Shown here one piece after another: positions 7,745 through 15,990 of a stretch of DNA of 47,928 nt. The notes beneath the pieces were generated by a model. It was not told the origin of the DNA and did no database searches. It worked only from the letters and a program-made list of their open reading frames with translations. Source of the stretch: Oscillospiraceae bacterium. Lineage in GTDB: Bacteria > Bacillota > Clostridia > Oscillospirales > Oscillospiraceae. The translations under genes and the position numbers were made by a program. The first letter of the stretch is position 1; each line of letters begins with the position of its first letter. The stretch is from the NCBI GenBank assembly GCA_015067885.1, contig SVLO01000015.1, positions 1-47,928 of the forward strand. The letters run 5' to 3'.

Positions 7745-10700
7745 ATGGTAGGGAAACATATTTTCGTTCGCTGCAGAAACGAGCAGGGAAATGCCGGTAC
7801 CTGGACTGCGGCGGTGACCGAAAAAATTGCCGATAAGGACACCATCCGCAACCATATCGAGCCGCGATGCAACGTGGATGAGACCTTCGCCCAGGATACG
7901 CTGATGGCGTGTCCCGGGAATAATATCCTGCGTATTTATTATGCCAATCAGAACACCCTTGTGGTTTCCCGGTCCTTTTGGGTCACGGACCGCATTACCG
8001 AGACTCAGGGCCGAAAGGGCGCCTACTCCACCAGCTACATTCTGACCGGTGAGGATGTGGCGCGTTTTTGCGGCGACTACAGCGGTGCTTTTGACCTGAA
8101 CTGCTTTGAGTCCTACGACGACCTGGTCGCGCGTATTGCCGCCGAGGGGAACAACACCATCACGGTCAACCGGACCAAGGACCTGTTCACCCACGGGATG
8201 GTGGGTACGGACGCCTCTGTTCTGACCCGCTGCAACTTTGACAAGGACAGCTTTATTGCCTTTATGAACGCGCTTTACGACGCGGTGGAAAACAAAAAGC
8301 AGGTGGCGGTCATTCTGCCGGCGGCGCTGCGCGCAGCCTGGGTGGAGCGGGGCGACACCACGGCGGAGCAGCTTGGCCACTTCATTCTGTCGCTGCTGCC
8401 GGACTTTATGCGCATCAACTGCGGCATGGTGTCCAGCTGGAGCTGCCAAATCAATGACAAGATGGTCAGCGATATGCAACTGTTGTTTGTCCACCCCCGC
8501 AGCGATGAGGACATCGCCTATCTGAAGCGGGAGGGCGCCCACATTATTGACCTTGACGGCGGTAGATTTACCAGTGAGATCAAGACTGTGGCGGCGGACT
8601 ACTTTGCCTTTGTCTGGGATAACGTGGCGGACATGGATCGCCTTGAGGAATTCTGGGCCTACAGCAAGAGCAACTATCGAAAGCTGCTTCGTGGCCGGCC
8701 CACCAGCGCCCGGGCCATGGAGTGCATTTACCTGATCCGACGTATGGTGGAGGAAGGCTATGCGGACGAGGAAAAGTGCCACAGGACCCTGCGCTTGGCG
8801 GCCTATGAGTTTGCCGGCGCCGGAACCAAGGTGCCGGCGGCGGAGAGCTTTTTGAATGAAGCGATCAACAAGCTGGAGCTGACCAGCAAGCCTTTGGATG
8901 ACAGCACCGAGGCCGCCCTGCGACATCTGATGTCTGCCGATGGGGAAAAGACCAAGCATCAGCAGCAGGTGTATCAGCTGCTGCTTGGCGCCATTGAGGC
9001 GGGTACGGCAAAGGCGGAGACCGTAGCGGCCCTCTGCGCGGAGCTGCGCAAGGGCGGCCGGGATGCGGATTCCTACTTCCTGTCCTATCTGTCCGACAAG
9101 CTGAACCTGACGGCGGAGGAGATAACCCCCCAACTGAGCCAGCTTGTTTGTGGTATTTTCGCGGAGGTTTGCTGCAATCAAAACTCCTCCACCAGTGCCA
9201 ACATCCTGCAAACGATATTCGGAATTGTGGAAACGTGGACCGACAGATTGCAGCAGGAGGCAAGCAACTGGCAGGCGATGGTCACGCCTTTTGTGGAGCT
9301 GTACGCCGCCTATATCAAGGACGAGGAGCGCAACGCCAAGGGCCTGAAGGTCGCGTACCTGTTTTTGTTCCGTATGTGCGCCTCGGCCGGGGCGGAGCTG
9401 CGGGAGAAATGCGCCAAGATCCTGATGAAGGAGGAGGTGCGGATCTACCGCAGCGGCCATACGACGCTCAGCGACGGCTCGTCCCGGTTTGCTACGTTTG
9501 CTTCCTCCTTCCTGGAGCGGTTCCCGGACATGGTCCGGGGCGACATGGATGCCCTGGGGGCGGCCTACGAGCGGCTGTTCCGCATCATCTTCAACCCGGA
9601 GCGCGGCGTGTCCGACGCGGCCATCTCCGCTTACGAAACGATTACGAAACAGGTGCTGAGCGCAGATGCGTCGGACAAGATGGTGCAGTGTATTCTGACC
9701 GGTGAGGAGCGTGCGCTGAAGGACAAGCCGCCCATTTGGAACGAGGCCCACACCGAGCAGGCCCTCCTGCGGGTGGAGCAAGTGAATTTGACGCTGCTGA
9801 GCGCCTATTTTCCGGGGGAAGAGCGGCTTGGAGTGTTGGTTGGGAACCTGAATCCCACCAACCACGGCATATTTCCCATCTTCGCGGAGTATATCAATCG
9901 CTCGCCCTTTCACGCCAGACAGTACACCTACAACATTCTGAGCCGGACCAATATGCTGGAGAGCCTGTTTGTCTACGTGCTGTTCAACTGTGACTTTGAG
10001 AATGTTCAGGATGAGATGGTGACTCTGCTGGGCCTGAACCACGAGCAGAAGATCAACAAGGTGTTTTCCCTGAACTTCTTTGGCGGCTCCGCGGAGGAAA
10101 CGACCCGCTTTACGACCTGGTATCGGCAGGAGCTGGAGCAGACGCTGTTTACCGAGAACGCCTTTACAGAGCAGCGGCACGGACTGGTGATGCGCGAATG
10201 GGCACTGCTGCATTCCGCCCAAAGCTTCAGCGCGCCCCTTGCCCGGATCGCGCTGGAGATCTACGCCACGGCGCTGAGCAGACTGTATAATCTCATCGGC
10301 CGTGAGGCGATCGCCTCGCTGCCGCCGGAGATCATTCGGGACATTGAGAACCTGCGCTCGCAAATCATGGCGGACGGACAGCTTACCCACGAGGACCTGT
10401 TCGAATTTGTCTGGCTTGCGGATAACACCATACTGAACCGGAGTTCCGTGGACCTGCGGCTGCTGTGTGAGCAGCACATGACCAGCGCAGAGTCGAGCCG
10501 CGTTCTGCAAAAACGCCTGAGTATGCACTTGAAGGAGAAACGCTGCCCCTCGGCCCTGGCTTGTGAAATCTACCACACCATGCTGCTGACACCGCCGGCA
10601 GGGACCTTCCCTATGGAGTCCCTTCTGAGTGGGCTGGGCTACGAGAATATGTCGAACCTTGAGCGGGGCGTGCTGCTGGCGAAGATCATCCTTCAGGTCC

Positions 10701-11095
10701 ATAACGACCGGGCGATGATTGAGCGTGAAATCGGCAGACGCGCCATGAACTACCTTGAGCATATCGCCCAGGAGGACGGTCAGACGCTGCTGAACGAGAA
10801 ATTCCTGGTTCTTTGGCGGCAAATCCGGGTGATCGACTACACCAGAAACACGCTGTTTACCCGTACCATGGCCCGGGTCCAGCGGGGACAGAGCCTGAAA
10901 TTCGATTTGAGTATGTTCCTGCTTTGCCTGATCGGCCTTGTGGTGACGGTGCTTTTCGTTGGTGGCATGGCTGCGCTGGCGGTCAACGTGATGCCCGTTT
11001 TGGCTGTGATCATACTTGTGGTGCTTCTTTTGGGCATGGCTGCCCTTGCGGTTTGGATGATGGACAGCCTGCTTAAGAGTACGAAAAGGAGATAA
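7745..11095 (+). CDS. GTPase-associated protein 1 (GAP1)-like, C-terminally membrane anchored
   Basis: A 1116-aa protein. The N-terminal ~200 residues (FVRCRNEQG; RKGAYSTSYILTGEDVARF; DLFTHGMVG) resemble the GAP1-N domain class described next to DO-GTPases. The long middle, about 220-1040, is almost wholly helical and repeat-like. At the end come two adjacent hydrophobic helices, about 1056-1078 and 1082-1106, and then a basic tail (KSTKRR), so the large N-terminal part should lie in the cytosol. ATG 7745 has GGAAGGAG immediately upstream. It lies 44 bases after the GTPase gene and 5 bases before the secreted-protein gene. Inference: it recruits or is controlled by the GTPase and ties the complex to the membrane. 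GAP here means GTPase-associated protein; no GTPase-activating activity is shown. Confidence 0.7.
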   Translation: MVGKHIFVRCRNEQGNAGTWTAAVTEKIADKDTIRNHIEPRCNVDETFAQDTLMACPGNNILRIYYANQNTLVVSRSFWVTDRITETQGRKGAYSTSYILTGEDVARFCGDYSGAFDLNCFESYDDLVARIAAEGNNTITVNRTKDLFTHGMVGTDASVLTRCNFDKDSFIAFMNALYDAVENKKQVAVILPAALRAAWVERGDTTAEQLGHFILSLLPDFMRINCGMVSSWSCQINDKMVSDMQLLFVHPRSDEDIAYLKREGAHIIDLDGGRFTSEIKTVAADYFAFVWDNVADMDRLEEFWAYSKSNYRKLLRGRPTSARAMECIYLIRRMVEEGYADEEKCHRTLRLAAYEFAGAGTKVPAAESFLNEAINKLELTSKPLDDSTEAALRHLMSADGEKTKHQQQVYQLLLGAIEAGTAKAETVAALCAELRKGGRDADSYFLSYLSDKLNLTAEEITPQLSQLVCGIFAEVCCNQNSSTSANILQTIFGIVETWTDRLQQEASNWQAMVTPFVELYAAYIKDEERNAKGLKVAYLFLFRMCASAGAELREKCAKILMKEEVRIYRSGHTTLSDGSSRFATFASSFLERFPDMVRGDMDALGAAYERLFRIIFNPERGVSDAAISAYETITKQVLSADASDKMVQCILTGEERALKDKPPIWNEAHTEQALLRVEQVNLTLLSAYFPGEERLGVLVGNLNPTNHGIFPIFAEYINRSPFHARQYTYNILSRTNMLESLFVYVLFNCDFENVQDEMVTLLGLNHEQKINKVFSLNFFGGSAEETTRFTTWYRQELEQTLFTENAFTEQRHGLVMREWALLHSAQSFSAPLARIALEIYATALSRLYNLIGREAIASLPPEIIRDIENLRSQIMADGQLTHEDLFEFVWLADNTILNRSSVDLRLLCEQHMTSAESSRVLQKRLSMHLKEKRCPSALACEIYHTMLLTPPAGTFPMESLLSGLGYENMSNLERGVLLAKIILQVHNDRAMIEREIGRRAMNYLEHIAQEDGQTLLNEKFLVLWRQIRVIDYTRNTLFTRTMARVQRGQSLKFDLSMFLLCLIGLVVTVLFVGGMAALAVNVMPVLAVIILVVLLLGMAALAVWMMDSLLKSTKRR

Positions 11096-11100
11096 TACAA

Positions 11101-11907
11101 ATGAAGAAACGAGCCGTATTGTTTATCTTGATGCTGAGCCTGGTGGCCGGTATGCTGGCCCTGCCGGTCCTTGCCGCACCCACAGCCTCGGTCGATGCGC
11201 CGGAAGCCCCGGCCCAGAGCGTGACCGATCCGCCCGCAGAGACTCCTGCCGTCGAAACGCCCGACGCTTCGCAGGACGCACCGGCGGAGCAGCCCACCGA
11301 GCAGCCGCAGGTTGAGCCGACTGTGGACTTGCCGCTTACGCTTTTGGAGCAGGATGTGGTTATCAGCGCAAATGTGGCGACCCTGTCGGAGCAGGCAATT
11401 CAAACGAAACTGACCGAAATCTCCGCCTGCAAGAAATTCCCCATTGTTTTTGATTGGACCGCCCTTCCCGAAACGGTCAATATCCTGTCGGTGCCGAAGG
11501 AAATCATCGATGCCATTAACACCGCCTACCAGGCTGCCGGCGTAAAGACGGACGCGATCAAGGCGGTCACCAAGACCCACGAGTACGCCTGGAGCGGGGA
11601 CAAGGTGAAGGAGCTGGCTGCCTCCACTTCGCCCTCGGTCATGCTGGTGTTCCAGGAGGCCAGGGCAGAGGTCAGACAGGAGGCTGTCCGGACGGCTACG
11701 ACGGAATTTGAGGCTGAGGCAGACCGGGAATTCGGAATTCTCCTGGTGTCCAGGGATGCCGCCGGCCAGTGGCAGGTGACCGGACAGAGCCTGTACTCCT
11801 CCGCGCTTCTCCCCGTTCTGATACTGGTGCTTTTGATTTTGGTCATGCTGGTGGCAATTATCGTGGTCAACCTGATCATTATCAAAATTTACAGGTCGCA
11901 GATGTAA
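11101..11907 (+). CDS. Secreted Pro-rich protein with C-terminal membrane helix
   Basis: A 268-aa protein. A signal peptide is clear (MKKRAVLFILMLSLVAGMLA, cleavage near LAAP). A low-complexity linker rich in Pro, Ala, Glu and Thr covers about residues 27-75. A compact domain of about 140 residues follows (ANVATLSEQAIQTKLTEIS...), and a strong transmembrane helix lies near 233-262 followed by a short basic end. The predicted topology is an extracellular domain held by a single C-terminal span. I do not recognise the domain. The start is fixed by GGAG in the preceding stop region and 5-base intergenic spacing. As the last gene of the cassette it may present an external sensor or wall-contact domain to the GAP1/GTPase/tubulin machinery (inference). 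Confidence 0.75.
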   Translation: MKKRAVLFILMLSLVAGMLALPVLAAPTASVDAPEAPAQSVTDPPAETPAVETPDASQDAPAEQPTEQPQVEPTVDLPLTLLEQDVVISANVATLSEQAIQTKLTEISACKKFPIVFDWTALPETVNILSVPKEIIDAINTAYQAAGVKTDAIKAVTKTHEYAWSGDKVKELAASTSPSVMLVFQEARAEVRQEAVRTATTEFEAEADREFGILLVSRDAAGQWQVTGQSLYSSALLPVLILVLLILVMLVAIIVVNLIIIKIYRSQM

Positions 11908-11913
11908 GGAAAC

Positions 11914-12849
11914 ATGGATCTCTGTTATGGTATTTTAAGCACGTCGTCCATTGCGCCCCGGTTTATCGCGGCGGTACGGGCCTGCGGTCGGGGAGAGGTC
12001 GTGGCCCTGTCCTCCCGCACGCCGGAAAAGGCCCGGGAAAAAGCCGCGCAGTGGAATATCCCTGTGGCTTACGGCTCTCATGAAGAGCTGCTGCGGGATG
12101 AAACGGTGAATATCGTATACATCTCCAACGTCAACGCCGGACATTATCCCTGGGCCAAGGCGGCGCTGCTGGCGGGCAAGCACGTGATTTGCGAAAAGCC
12201 CTGCACCACCACCGCGGCACAGACAAAAGAGCTGTACACCCTGGCCCGGGAGCGGGGGCTGTTCTTCATGGAGGCTCAAAAGATGCTCTTCCTGCCGGCA
12301 GTGCTGGCGGTGCGGGACAGATTGGAGGAGCTGGGCCAAATCACCATGGTGGATATGAGCCACAGCTTCAAGGCCACCTATAACGGCTGGATGTTCGACC
12401 GGGAGGCCGGCGGCGGCCCGGTTTTGAGCAGCGGTATCTACGCCGTGCAGCTGGTCAGCTGGCTGTTCGGGGAGATCACGGATATTTGCGGTCGCGCAAG
12501 CAAGCTGGACAACGGCGTGGAGTGGCAGTACGTCCTGACCGGACAGACGGAGCAGGGGGTGCAGTTCTGCGCCAAGAACAGCACCCGGGCGGTGCTGGAC
12601 AACACCTGCCGCATTTTCGGTGAGAAGGGGTACATTGAACTGCCCAGCTACTGGAAGGCGCGCAAGGCGATATTCCACATCGACGGCCAGTCCGAAACGC
12701 TGGAGTTCCCCTGTGAGCATGAGCTGGTCTACGAAGTGGAGCATATCGCCCACTGCATGGAACAGGGACTGCTGAACAGCCCGGTCATCACCGAGGAATT
12801 GTCCCTGGCAGGTATCCGCGCCATTGAGCGGGTGAAGGCCAACTGGTAA
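11914..12849 (+). CDS. Gfo/Idh/MocA-family NAD(P)-dependent oxidoreductase
   Basis: A 311-aa protein. The N-terminal Rossmann start is the variant GILSTSSIAPRF, as in dihydrodiol-dehydrogenase/glucose-fructose-oxidoreductase-type members. The catalytic EKP motif is E94-K95-P96 (HVICEKPCTT). The C-terminal half fits the Gfo/Idh/MocA alpha/beta domain (GGPVLSSGIYAVQL). The family oxidises or epimerises sugars, inositols and related polyols with a bound nicotinamide cofactor; the substrate here is not evident. It starts 6 bases after the previous gene with AAGGA at 11906-11910, so it is probably read with the tubulin/GTPase operon although its role seems metabolic. A terminator follows. Confidence 0.85.
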   Translation: MDLCYGILSTSSIAPRFIAAVRACGRGEVVALSSRTPEKAREKAAQWNIPVAYGSHEELLRDETVNIVYISNVNAGHYPWAKAALLAGKHVICEKPCTTTAAQTKELYTLARERGLFFMEAQKMLFLPAVLAVRDRLEELGQITMVDMSHSFKATYNGWMFDREAGGGPVLSSGIYAVQLVSWLFGEITDICGRASKLDNGVEWQYVLTGQTEQGVQFCAKNSTRAVLDNTCRIFGEKGYIELPSYWKARKAIFHIDGQSETLEFPCEHELVYEVEHIAHCMEQGLLNSPVITEELSLAGIRAIERVKANW

Positions 12850-12858
12850 ATGAGAAAA

Positions 12859-12886
12859 GGCCCTGCAGCCAAACGGCTGCAGGGCC
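12859..12886. terminator. Bidirectional terminator between convergent genes
   Basis: A 12-bp perfect stem (12859-12870 with 12875-12886, loop AAAC) lies between the convergent oxidoreductase and racemase genes. AAAA precedes it and TTGTT follows, serving both directions. Confidence 0.85.
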
Positions 12887-12897
12887 TTGTTCGTGCG

Positions 12898-14175
12898 TTA
12901 CCAAAGATTGCCGTCCTCATTAAAGGGCAGCTCGTAGGGTTCGGTAAGGATCTCGAAGCTGTCTTTTTTGTTTGCCTCGGGAATGAGGGCCTCGGAGATC
13001 TCAAACTCGCTCAGGGACAGGGTGTTGCGGATGCGGACGATGCGTACGCCGTCGGGGTGCTTTTCGTTGCAGGTGCGGATACACAGACGGATGGTGTTCA
13101 GATCGCTGTCCATGATCACCGGCACCTTGGAGAAGCCAAGGGAGGTGGAGGTGATGGTGTTGGGGTAGACCTTGTCCAGATCCAGCTCCCGGTAGAAGCG
13201 CTCACTGATGGCGTCGGCGGCACCCATGCCGTAGCCGTTGCCGTGAGTCTCCTCCGTCAGGCCAAGGATGCAGCGGCGCTGGGCCTGAATACCGCCGGTC
13301 ATGCCGGGGGTGGCAAAGACGCCGGAGATGTTGGGGTCCATGCCGCAGCCGCTGATGTTCTTGCCGATCTCGTCCACCACCAGCACGTCGCAGGACTCAA
13401 AGCCGATGCCGGGCATGAGGGAGAAAGCCTTTTTCAGCAGGGCAGGCTCTTTCTCTTCAAACTCTTCGGCCAGCAGCGCCTCCAGATGGGCGGTGTGGTC
13501 AAAGGCGTTTTCAATGATGCCCACGCCGCACAGGACGGGGGCGTACTTCAAAATGGCCTTGCCGAACAGGGGGACCATGTGGTGCATTTTGGGGAAACCG
13601 GCAGCGTGGCACACTTCGGCGCCCTTCTGCTTGCCCAGGCCGATGGCCATCATCTTCATCAGGCCGCTTTCATAGGTGCCGCGGAAGGAGGTGTGGGGCT
13701 TGATGCGGTTGATGACGATGATACCGTCCGCCTCGGCGGCGTTGCGGTCGATTTGGACGGGGTGGCCCTCCTCCGTTTGGCCGATGAGCTTGGTTTCCAT
13801 GGAGGAGATGATGGGGCAGCCGATGCTCTCTTCGGTGATGCCGAAGGAGTGCAGTACCTCCAGCTGACCCTCGGCAGTGGCGCCGCCGTGGCTGCCCATG
13901 GCAGGGATGGCGAAGGGCAGGGCGCCCTGCTGCTTACAGAACTCTGCCACGGCCGCGATGATGGCCACGATGTTGTCGATACCGCGGCTGCCGCAGGTCA
14001 GGCAGATGCGCATACCGGGACGGATGCGGGCGGCCAGCTCCTGCCGGGAGAGGATGTCAAACACCGTGTCCCGGATACGCTCGGGGGGGATATGGGTGGA
14101 GTCGAAGGTCTGGCGGACCTTGACGAATTTGGGTACTTCCACGTCCTTGAGGAGGTTGCGGATAATATCGTTCAT
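12898..14175 (-). CDS. LarA-like (DUF2088) lactate racemase-family protein
   Basis: A 425-aa protein, the usual LarA length. Conserved blocks include TCGSRGIDNI, PAMGSHGGATAEGQ (H96), NRIKPHTSFRG (K159, H161), ESGLMKMMAIGLGKQKG, DPNISGVFATP and the C-terminal PFNEDGNLW. LarA homologues use a nickel-pincer nucleotide bound to a lysine, with histidines as catalytic bases, to racemise or epimerise alpha-hydroxy acids. This branch is divergent enough that the substrate cannot be read off, and I have not matched the cofactor lysine with certainty. The start at 14175 (MNDIIRN) is supported by AAGAGGG 5 bases upstream; a longer reading to 14238 would run through the promoter. No larB, larC or larE maturation gene is in the window. 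The gene is monocistronic, with its own promoter and terminator. Confidence 0.8.
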   Translation of the reverse strand: MNDIIRNLLKDVEVPKFVKVRQTFDSTHIPPERIRDTVFDILSRQELAARIRPGMRICLTCGSRGIDNIVAIIAAVAEFCKQQGALPFAIPAMGSHGGATAEGQLEVLHSFGITEESIGCPIISSMETKLIGQTEEGHPVQIDRNAAEADGIIVINRIKPHTSFRGTYESGLMKMMAIGLGKQKGAEVCHAAGFPKMHHMVPLFGKAILKYAPVLCGVGIIENAFDHTAHLEALLAEEFEEKEPALLKKAFSLMPGIGFESCDVLVVDEIGKNISGCGMDPNISGVFATPGMTGGIQAQRRCILGLTEETHGNGYGMGAADAISERFYRELDLDKVYPNTITSTSLGFSKVPVIMDSDLNTIRLCIRTCNEKHPDGVRIVRIRNTLSLSEFEISEALIPEANKKDSFEILTEPYELPFNEDGNLW

Positions 14176-14209
14176 GGTATCCCTCTTTTCGCTTTTTTCT
14201 CTACCCCTT

Positions 14210-14238
14210 ATCATATCACCCCATTGGCCCAAAGGCAA
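14210..14238 (-). promoter_or_regulatory. Sigma-A promoter of the LarA-like gene
   Basis: On the minus strand, TTGCCT (14233-14238), a 17-base spacer and TATGAT (14210-14215) lie 34 bases before the start codon. Confidence 0.7.
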
Positions 14239-14347
14239 TATTCTTTTGCGCCGGCGGAAAATTTATAGTTATTTAACTTTTCAAACGCCGGGTTTGGGTG
14301 TAATATGATAGTGGAAATTTGCTGTCGGGGGTGGGGTTGTGTCCGCT

Positions 14348-15061
14348 ATGCGAAGGGCGTATATATGGCGCCTGGTGGGCCGCTGTGTGATTTTTGTCCT
14401 GTGCGTGATAATGGCCTTTGTCCGGCCTGAGGTGTTTGGCGTACTTGACGGGATGAACTTCTGGCGTGACGCCTCGCCGCTGCATTTGCTGTGGCTGGTC
14501 TGGGTCGTGGATATGGTGAGTCAGATCGTTCCGGTCAAGGACGACGTGCCGCTGGGGTCCCAAAAGCTGTTTGCCAATCGCTTCAAGCCCATTCGGGAAA
14601 AAATCAATCGAAAGTCCCTGCGGGAACACGTCGCAGCCACCACGAAGGCGGCCTACAAGGTGTTTCTGCTTTGGTGCCTGCTGATTGCGGCCATTGGCGC
14701 GCTGCACTACGCCGGGGTGATCGATCATATCGGCCTGTTCGTCATTTCGGTGCTGTTTTACGTGTGCGATCTGATTTGTGTGCTGATATGGTGTCCGTTC
14801 CGACTGCTGATGCGGAACCGCTGCTGCACCACCTGTAGGATATTCAACTGGGACCACCTGATGATGTTCTCGCCGCTGATTTTCGCTGGGGGGTTCTACG
14901 CCCTTTCTCTGGTGGCGCTGGCGCTGCTGGTGTGGCTGGTGTGGGAGCTGTGTACCCTGATATACCCGGAGCGGTTTTGGGACAAATCCAACCTGGCCCT
15001 GACCTGTTCGGAGTGTACCGATAAGCTCTGCACACAATACTGTCAGAAACTGCGCAAATAA
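14348..15061 (+). CDS. Cys-rich polytopic membrane protein, unknown function
   Basis: A 237-aa protein with about five hydrophobic segments (near residues 9-27, 47-62, 105-125, 130-152 and 175-205) and short soluble loops. Two cysteine clusters stand out: CPF...NRCCTTC near 155-168 between membrane segments, and TCSEC...KLCTQYC in the C-terminal tail, a zinc- or cluster-binding pattern. I do not recognise the family. The start is uncertain: ATG 14348 has a G-rich GGGGTGGGG 11 bases upstream, and an in-frame GTG at 14339 is the alternative. It is divergent from the LarA-like gene across a 172-base gap and convergent with an AraC gene across a strong terminator. A weak TTTTCA/TAATAT pair at 14278-14306 could be its promoter. 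Confidence 0.65.
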   Translation: MRRAYIWRLVGRCVIFVLCVIMAFVRPEVFGVLDGMNFWRDASPLHLLWLVWVVDMVSQIVPVKDDVPLGSQKLFANRFKPIREKINRKSLREHVAATTKAAYKVFLLWCLLIAAIGALHYAGVIDHIGLFVISVLFYVCDLICVLIWCPFRLLMRNRCCTTCRIFNWDHLMMFSPLIFAGGFYALSLVALALLVWLVWELCTLIYPERFWDKSNLALTCSECTDKLCTQYCQKLRK

Positions 15062-15114
15062 GCGCGCCCCCAAAAGGAAAGGGGAAGCGGCTTCGTTTTC
15101 CGATTTTCAAAAAA

Positions 15115-15148
15115 GCTCCCTGCCCGGTCATCGGGCAGGGAGCTTTTT
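15115..15148. terminator. Bidirectional intrinsic terminator
   Basis: A 12-bp GC-rich stem (15115-15126 with 15132-15143) with a 5-base loop. It is flanked by an A-run at 15109-15114 and a T-run at 15144-15148, so it serves both the membrane-protein gene and the convergent AraC gene, whose stop codon overlaps the T-run. Confidence 0.9.
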
Positions 15149-15896
15149 ACGTTTCCTTCGGTTCCAGCGTCGCCAGATATTTCTTGGGGGACAGGCCGTA
15201 GTAGCGTTTGAACGCCTTACTGAAGGCGTAGGGGGAGGAGAAACGCATGGCCTCCGCCACGGCGGAGATCCGCTCCCCATCCAGCAGACGGCGCAGGGCG
15301 GCATTCATCCGTGCCTGTTCAAAATACTGCTTGGGAGTGGTGTGATAGGTGTCAAAAAAGCTGCGGGTGATATGCTCCCGGCTGTAGCCCACCGCGTGGG
15401 ACAGGGTGGCCATGTCCAGGGAGAAATCCTGCAGTCCGTCTAAATACGCCTTTGCTTTCTCGGCGGCGGTCCGGGTCACCGCGCTTTGGCCGGACAGGGT
15501 CTGCTCCACGCAGGACAGCAAAAACTGAATGACCCGGGACAGGGTCTGCTCGTCGGCGTGGATGTGCTTGCGGTAGAGGTCCACCGCGTCGGCAAGAAGG
15601 GAACCCTCCACCACCTCGATCTCGGTGAAGTGGCTGACCGGCGGGGTGGTGAACACGTGGGAATAGGTGTGCAGCAGTTGATTTTGCGGATTATCGTAGA
15701 GCGAAAACTTCTTTTTGACGGGGGTGAGGTAAAGATATCCCTTCTTGAACCTCGCTGTCTGGCCATCCTCCTCGTAATAACCTTCCCCGTCCACGATGTA
15801 ATACAGCCGCGAAAAACCCACATAGACGTCCCGATATTCCCAGTTTTTGTAGGTGTAGGACTCGTTTGCGTTAAAAAAATTCTGTAAGGTCATCAT
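15147..15896 (-). CDS. AraC-family regulator 1 (of the GH78-like operon)
   Basis: A 249-aa protein. The N-terminal half is a cupin-like sensor (YYIVDGEGYYEEDG; YLYLTPVKK), and the C-terminal ~100 residues are the double HTH of AraC/XylS proteins (LSHAVGYSREHITRSF; FSSPYAFSKAFKRYYGLSPKKY). It is a close paralogue of the regulator at 33199-33942, with nearly identical recognition helices. The start at 15896 (first of two ATGs) is chosen because a perfect promoter ends 6 bases upstream; the longer frame to 15968 would begin upstream of its own promoter. No ribosome site is visible, so the mRNA is probably leaderless. It probably controls the divergent glycosidase operon and itself through the shared intergenic operator (inference). 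Confidence 0.88.
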   Translation of the reverse strand: MMTLQNFFNANESYTYKNWEYRDVYVGFSRLYYIVDGEGYYEEDGQTARFKKGYLYLTPVKKKFSLYDNPQNQLLHTYSHVFTTPPVSHFTEIEVVEGSLLADAVDLYRKHIHADEQTLSRVIQFLLSCVEQTLSGQSAVTRTAAEKAKAYLDGLQDFSLDMATLSHAVGYSREHITRSFFDTYHTTPKQYFEQARMNAALRRLLDGERISAVAEAMRFSSPYAFSKAFKRYYGLSPKKYLATLEPKET

Positions 15897-15902
15897 GGTC
15901 GT

Positions 15903-15931
15903 ATTATAAGACCGAGGCAAAGTGTTGTCAA
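15903..15931 (-). promoter_or_regulatory. Consensus sigma-A promoter of AraC regulator 1
   Basis: On the minus strand, TTGACA (15926-15931), 17 bases and TATAAT (15903-15908): a perfect consensus. Only 6 bases separate the -10 from ATG 15894-15896, placing the expected +1 at or beside the A of the start codon. Confidence 0.88.
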
Positions 15932-15948
15932 CAAAAATGGCCAAAAAC

Positions 15949-15990
15949 ATATCACATTTGGACATCAAATAGCACGGCGGAACATTTACT
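15949..15990. promoter_or_regulatory. Putative AraC operator shared by two divergent regions
   Basis: ATATCACATTTG (15949-15960) and CGGAACATTTACTTT (from 15978) recur, with the same order and spacing to within one base, at 33994-34038 beside the paralogous regulator. The ACATTT core repeats directly, and the second copy overlaps the -35 of the rightward promoter, the layout of an activator site. Binding is inferred. Confidence 0.6.

Noticed and set aside
196-10822. Long minus-strand frames (900 and 1066 codons) opposite the tubulin and GAP1 genes
   Set aside because: Same antisense shadow effect; the sense frames have motifs, ribosome sites and tight operon spacing.
12850-14268. 472-codon plus-strand frame opposite the LarA-like gene
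   Set aside because: Antisense shadow; it also begins inside a terminator.
15897-15968. Upstream ATG start for AraC regulator 1
   Set aside because: It lies upstream of the perfect promoter, and the extra residues translate promoter DNA; the same holds for 33943-33987.
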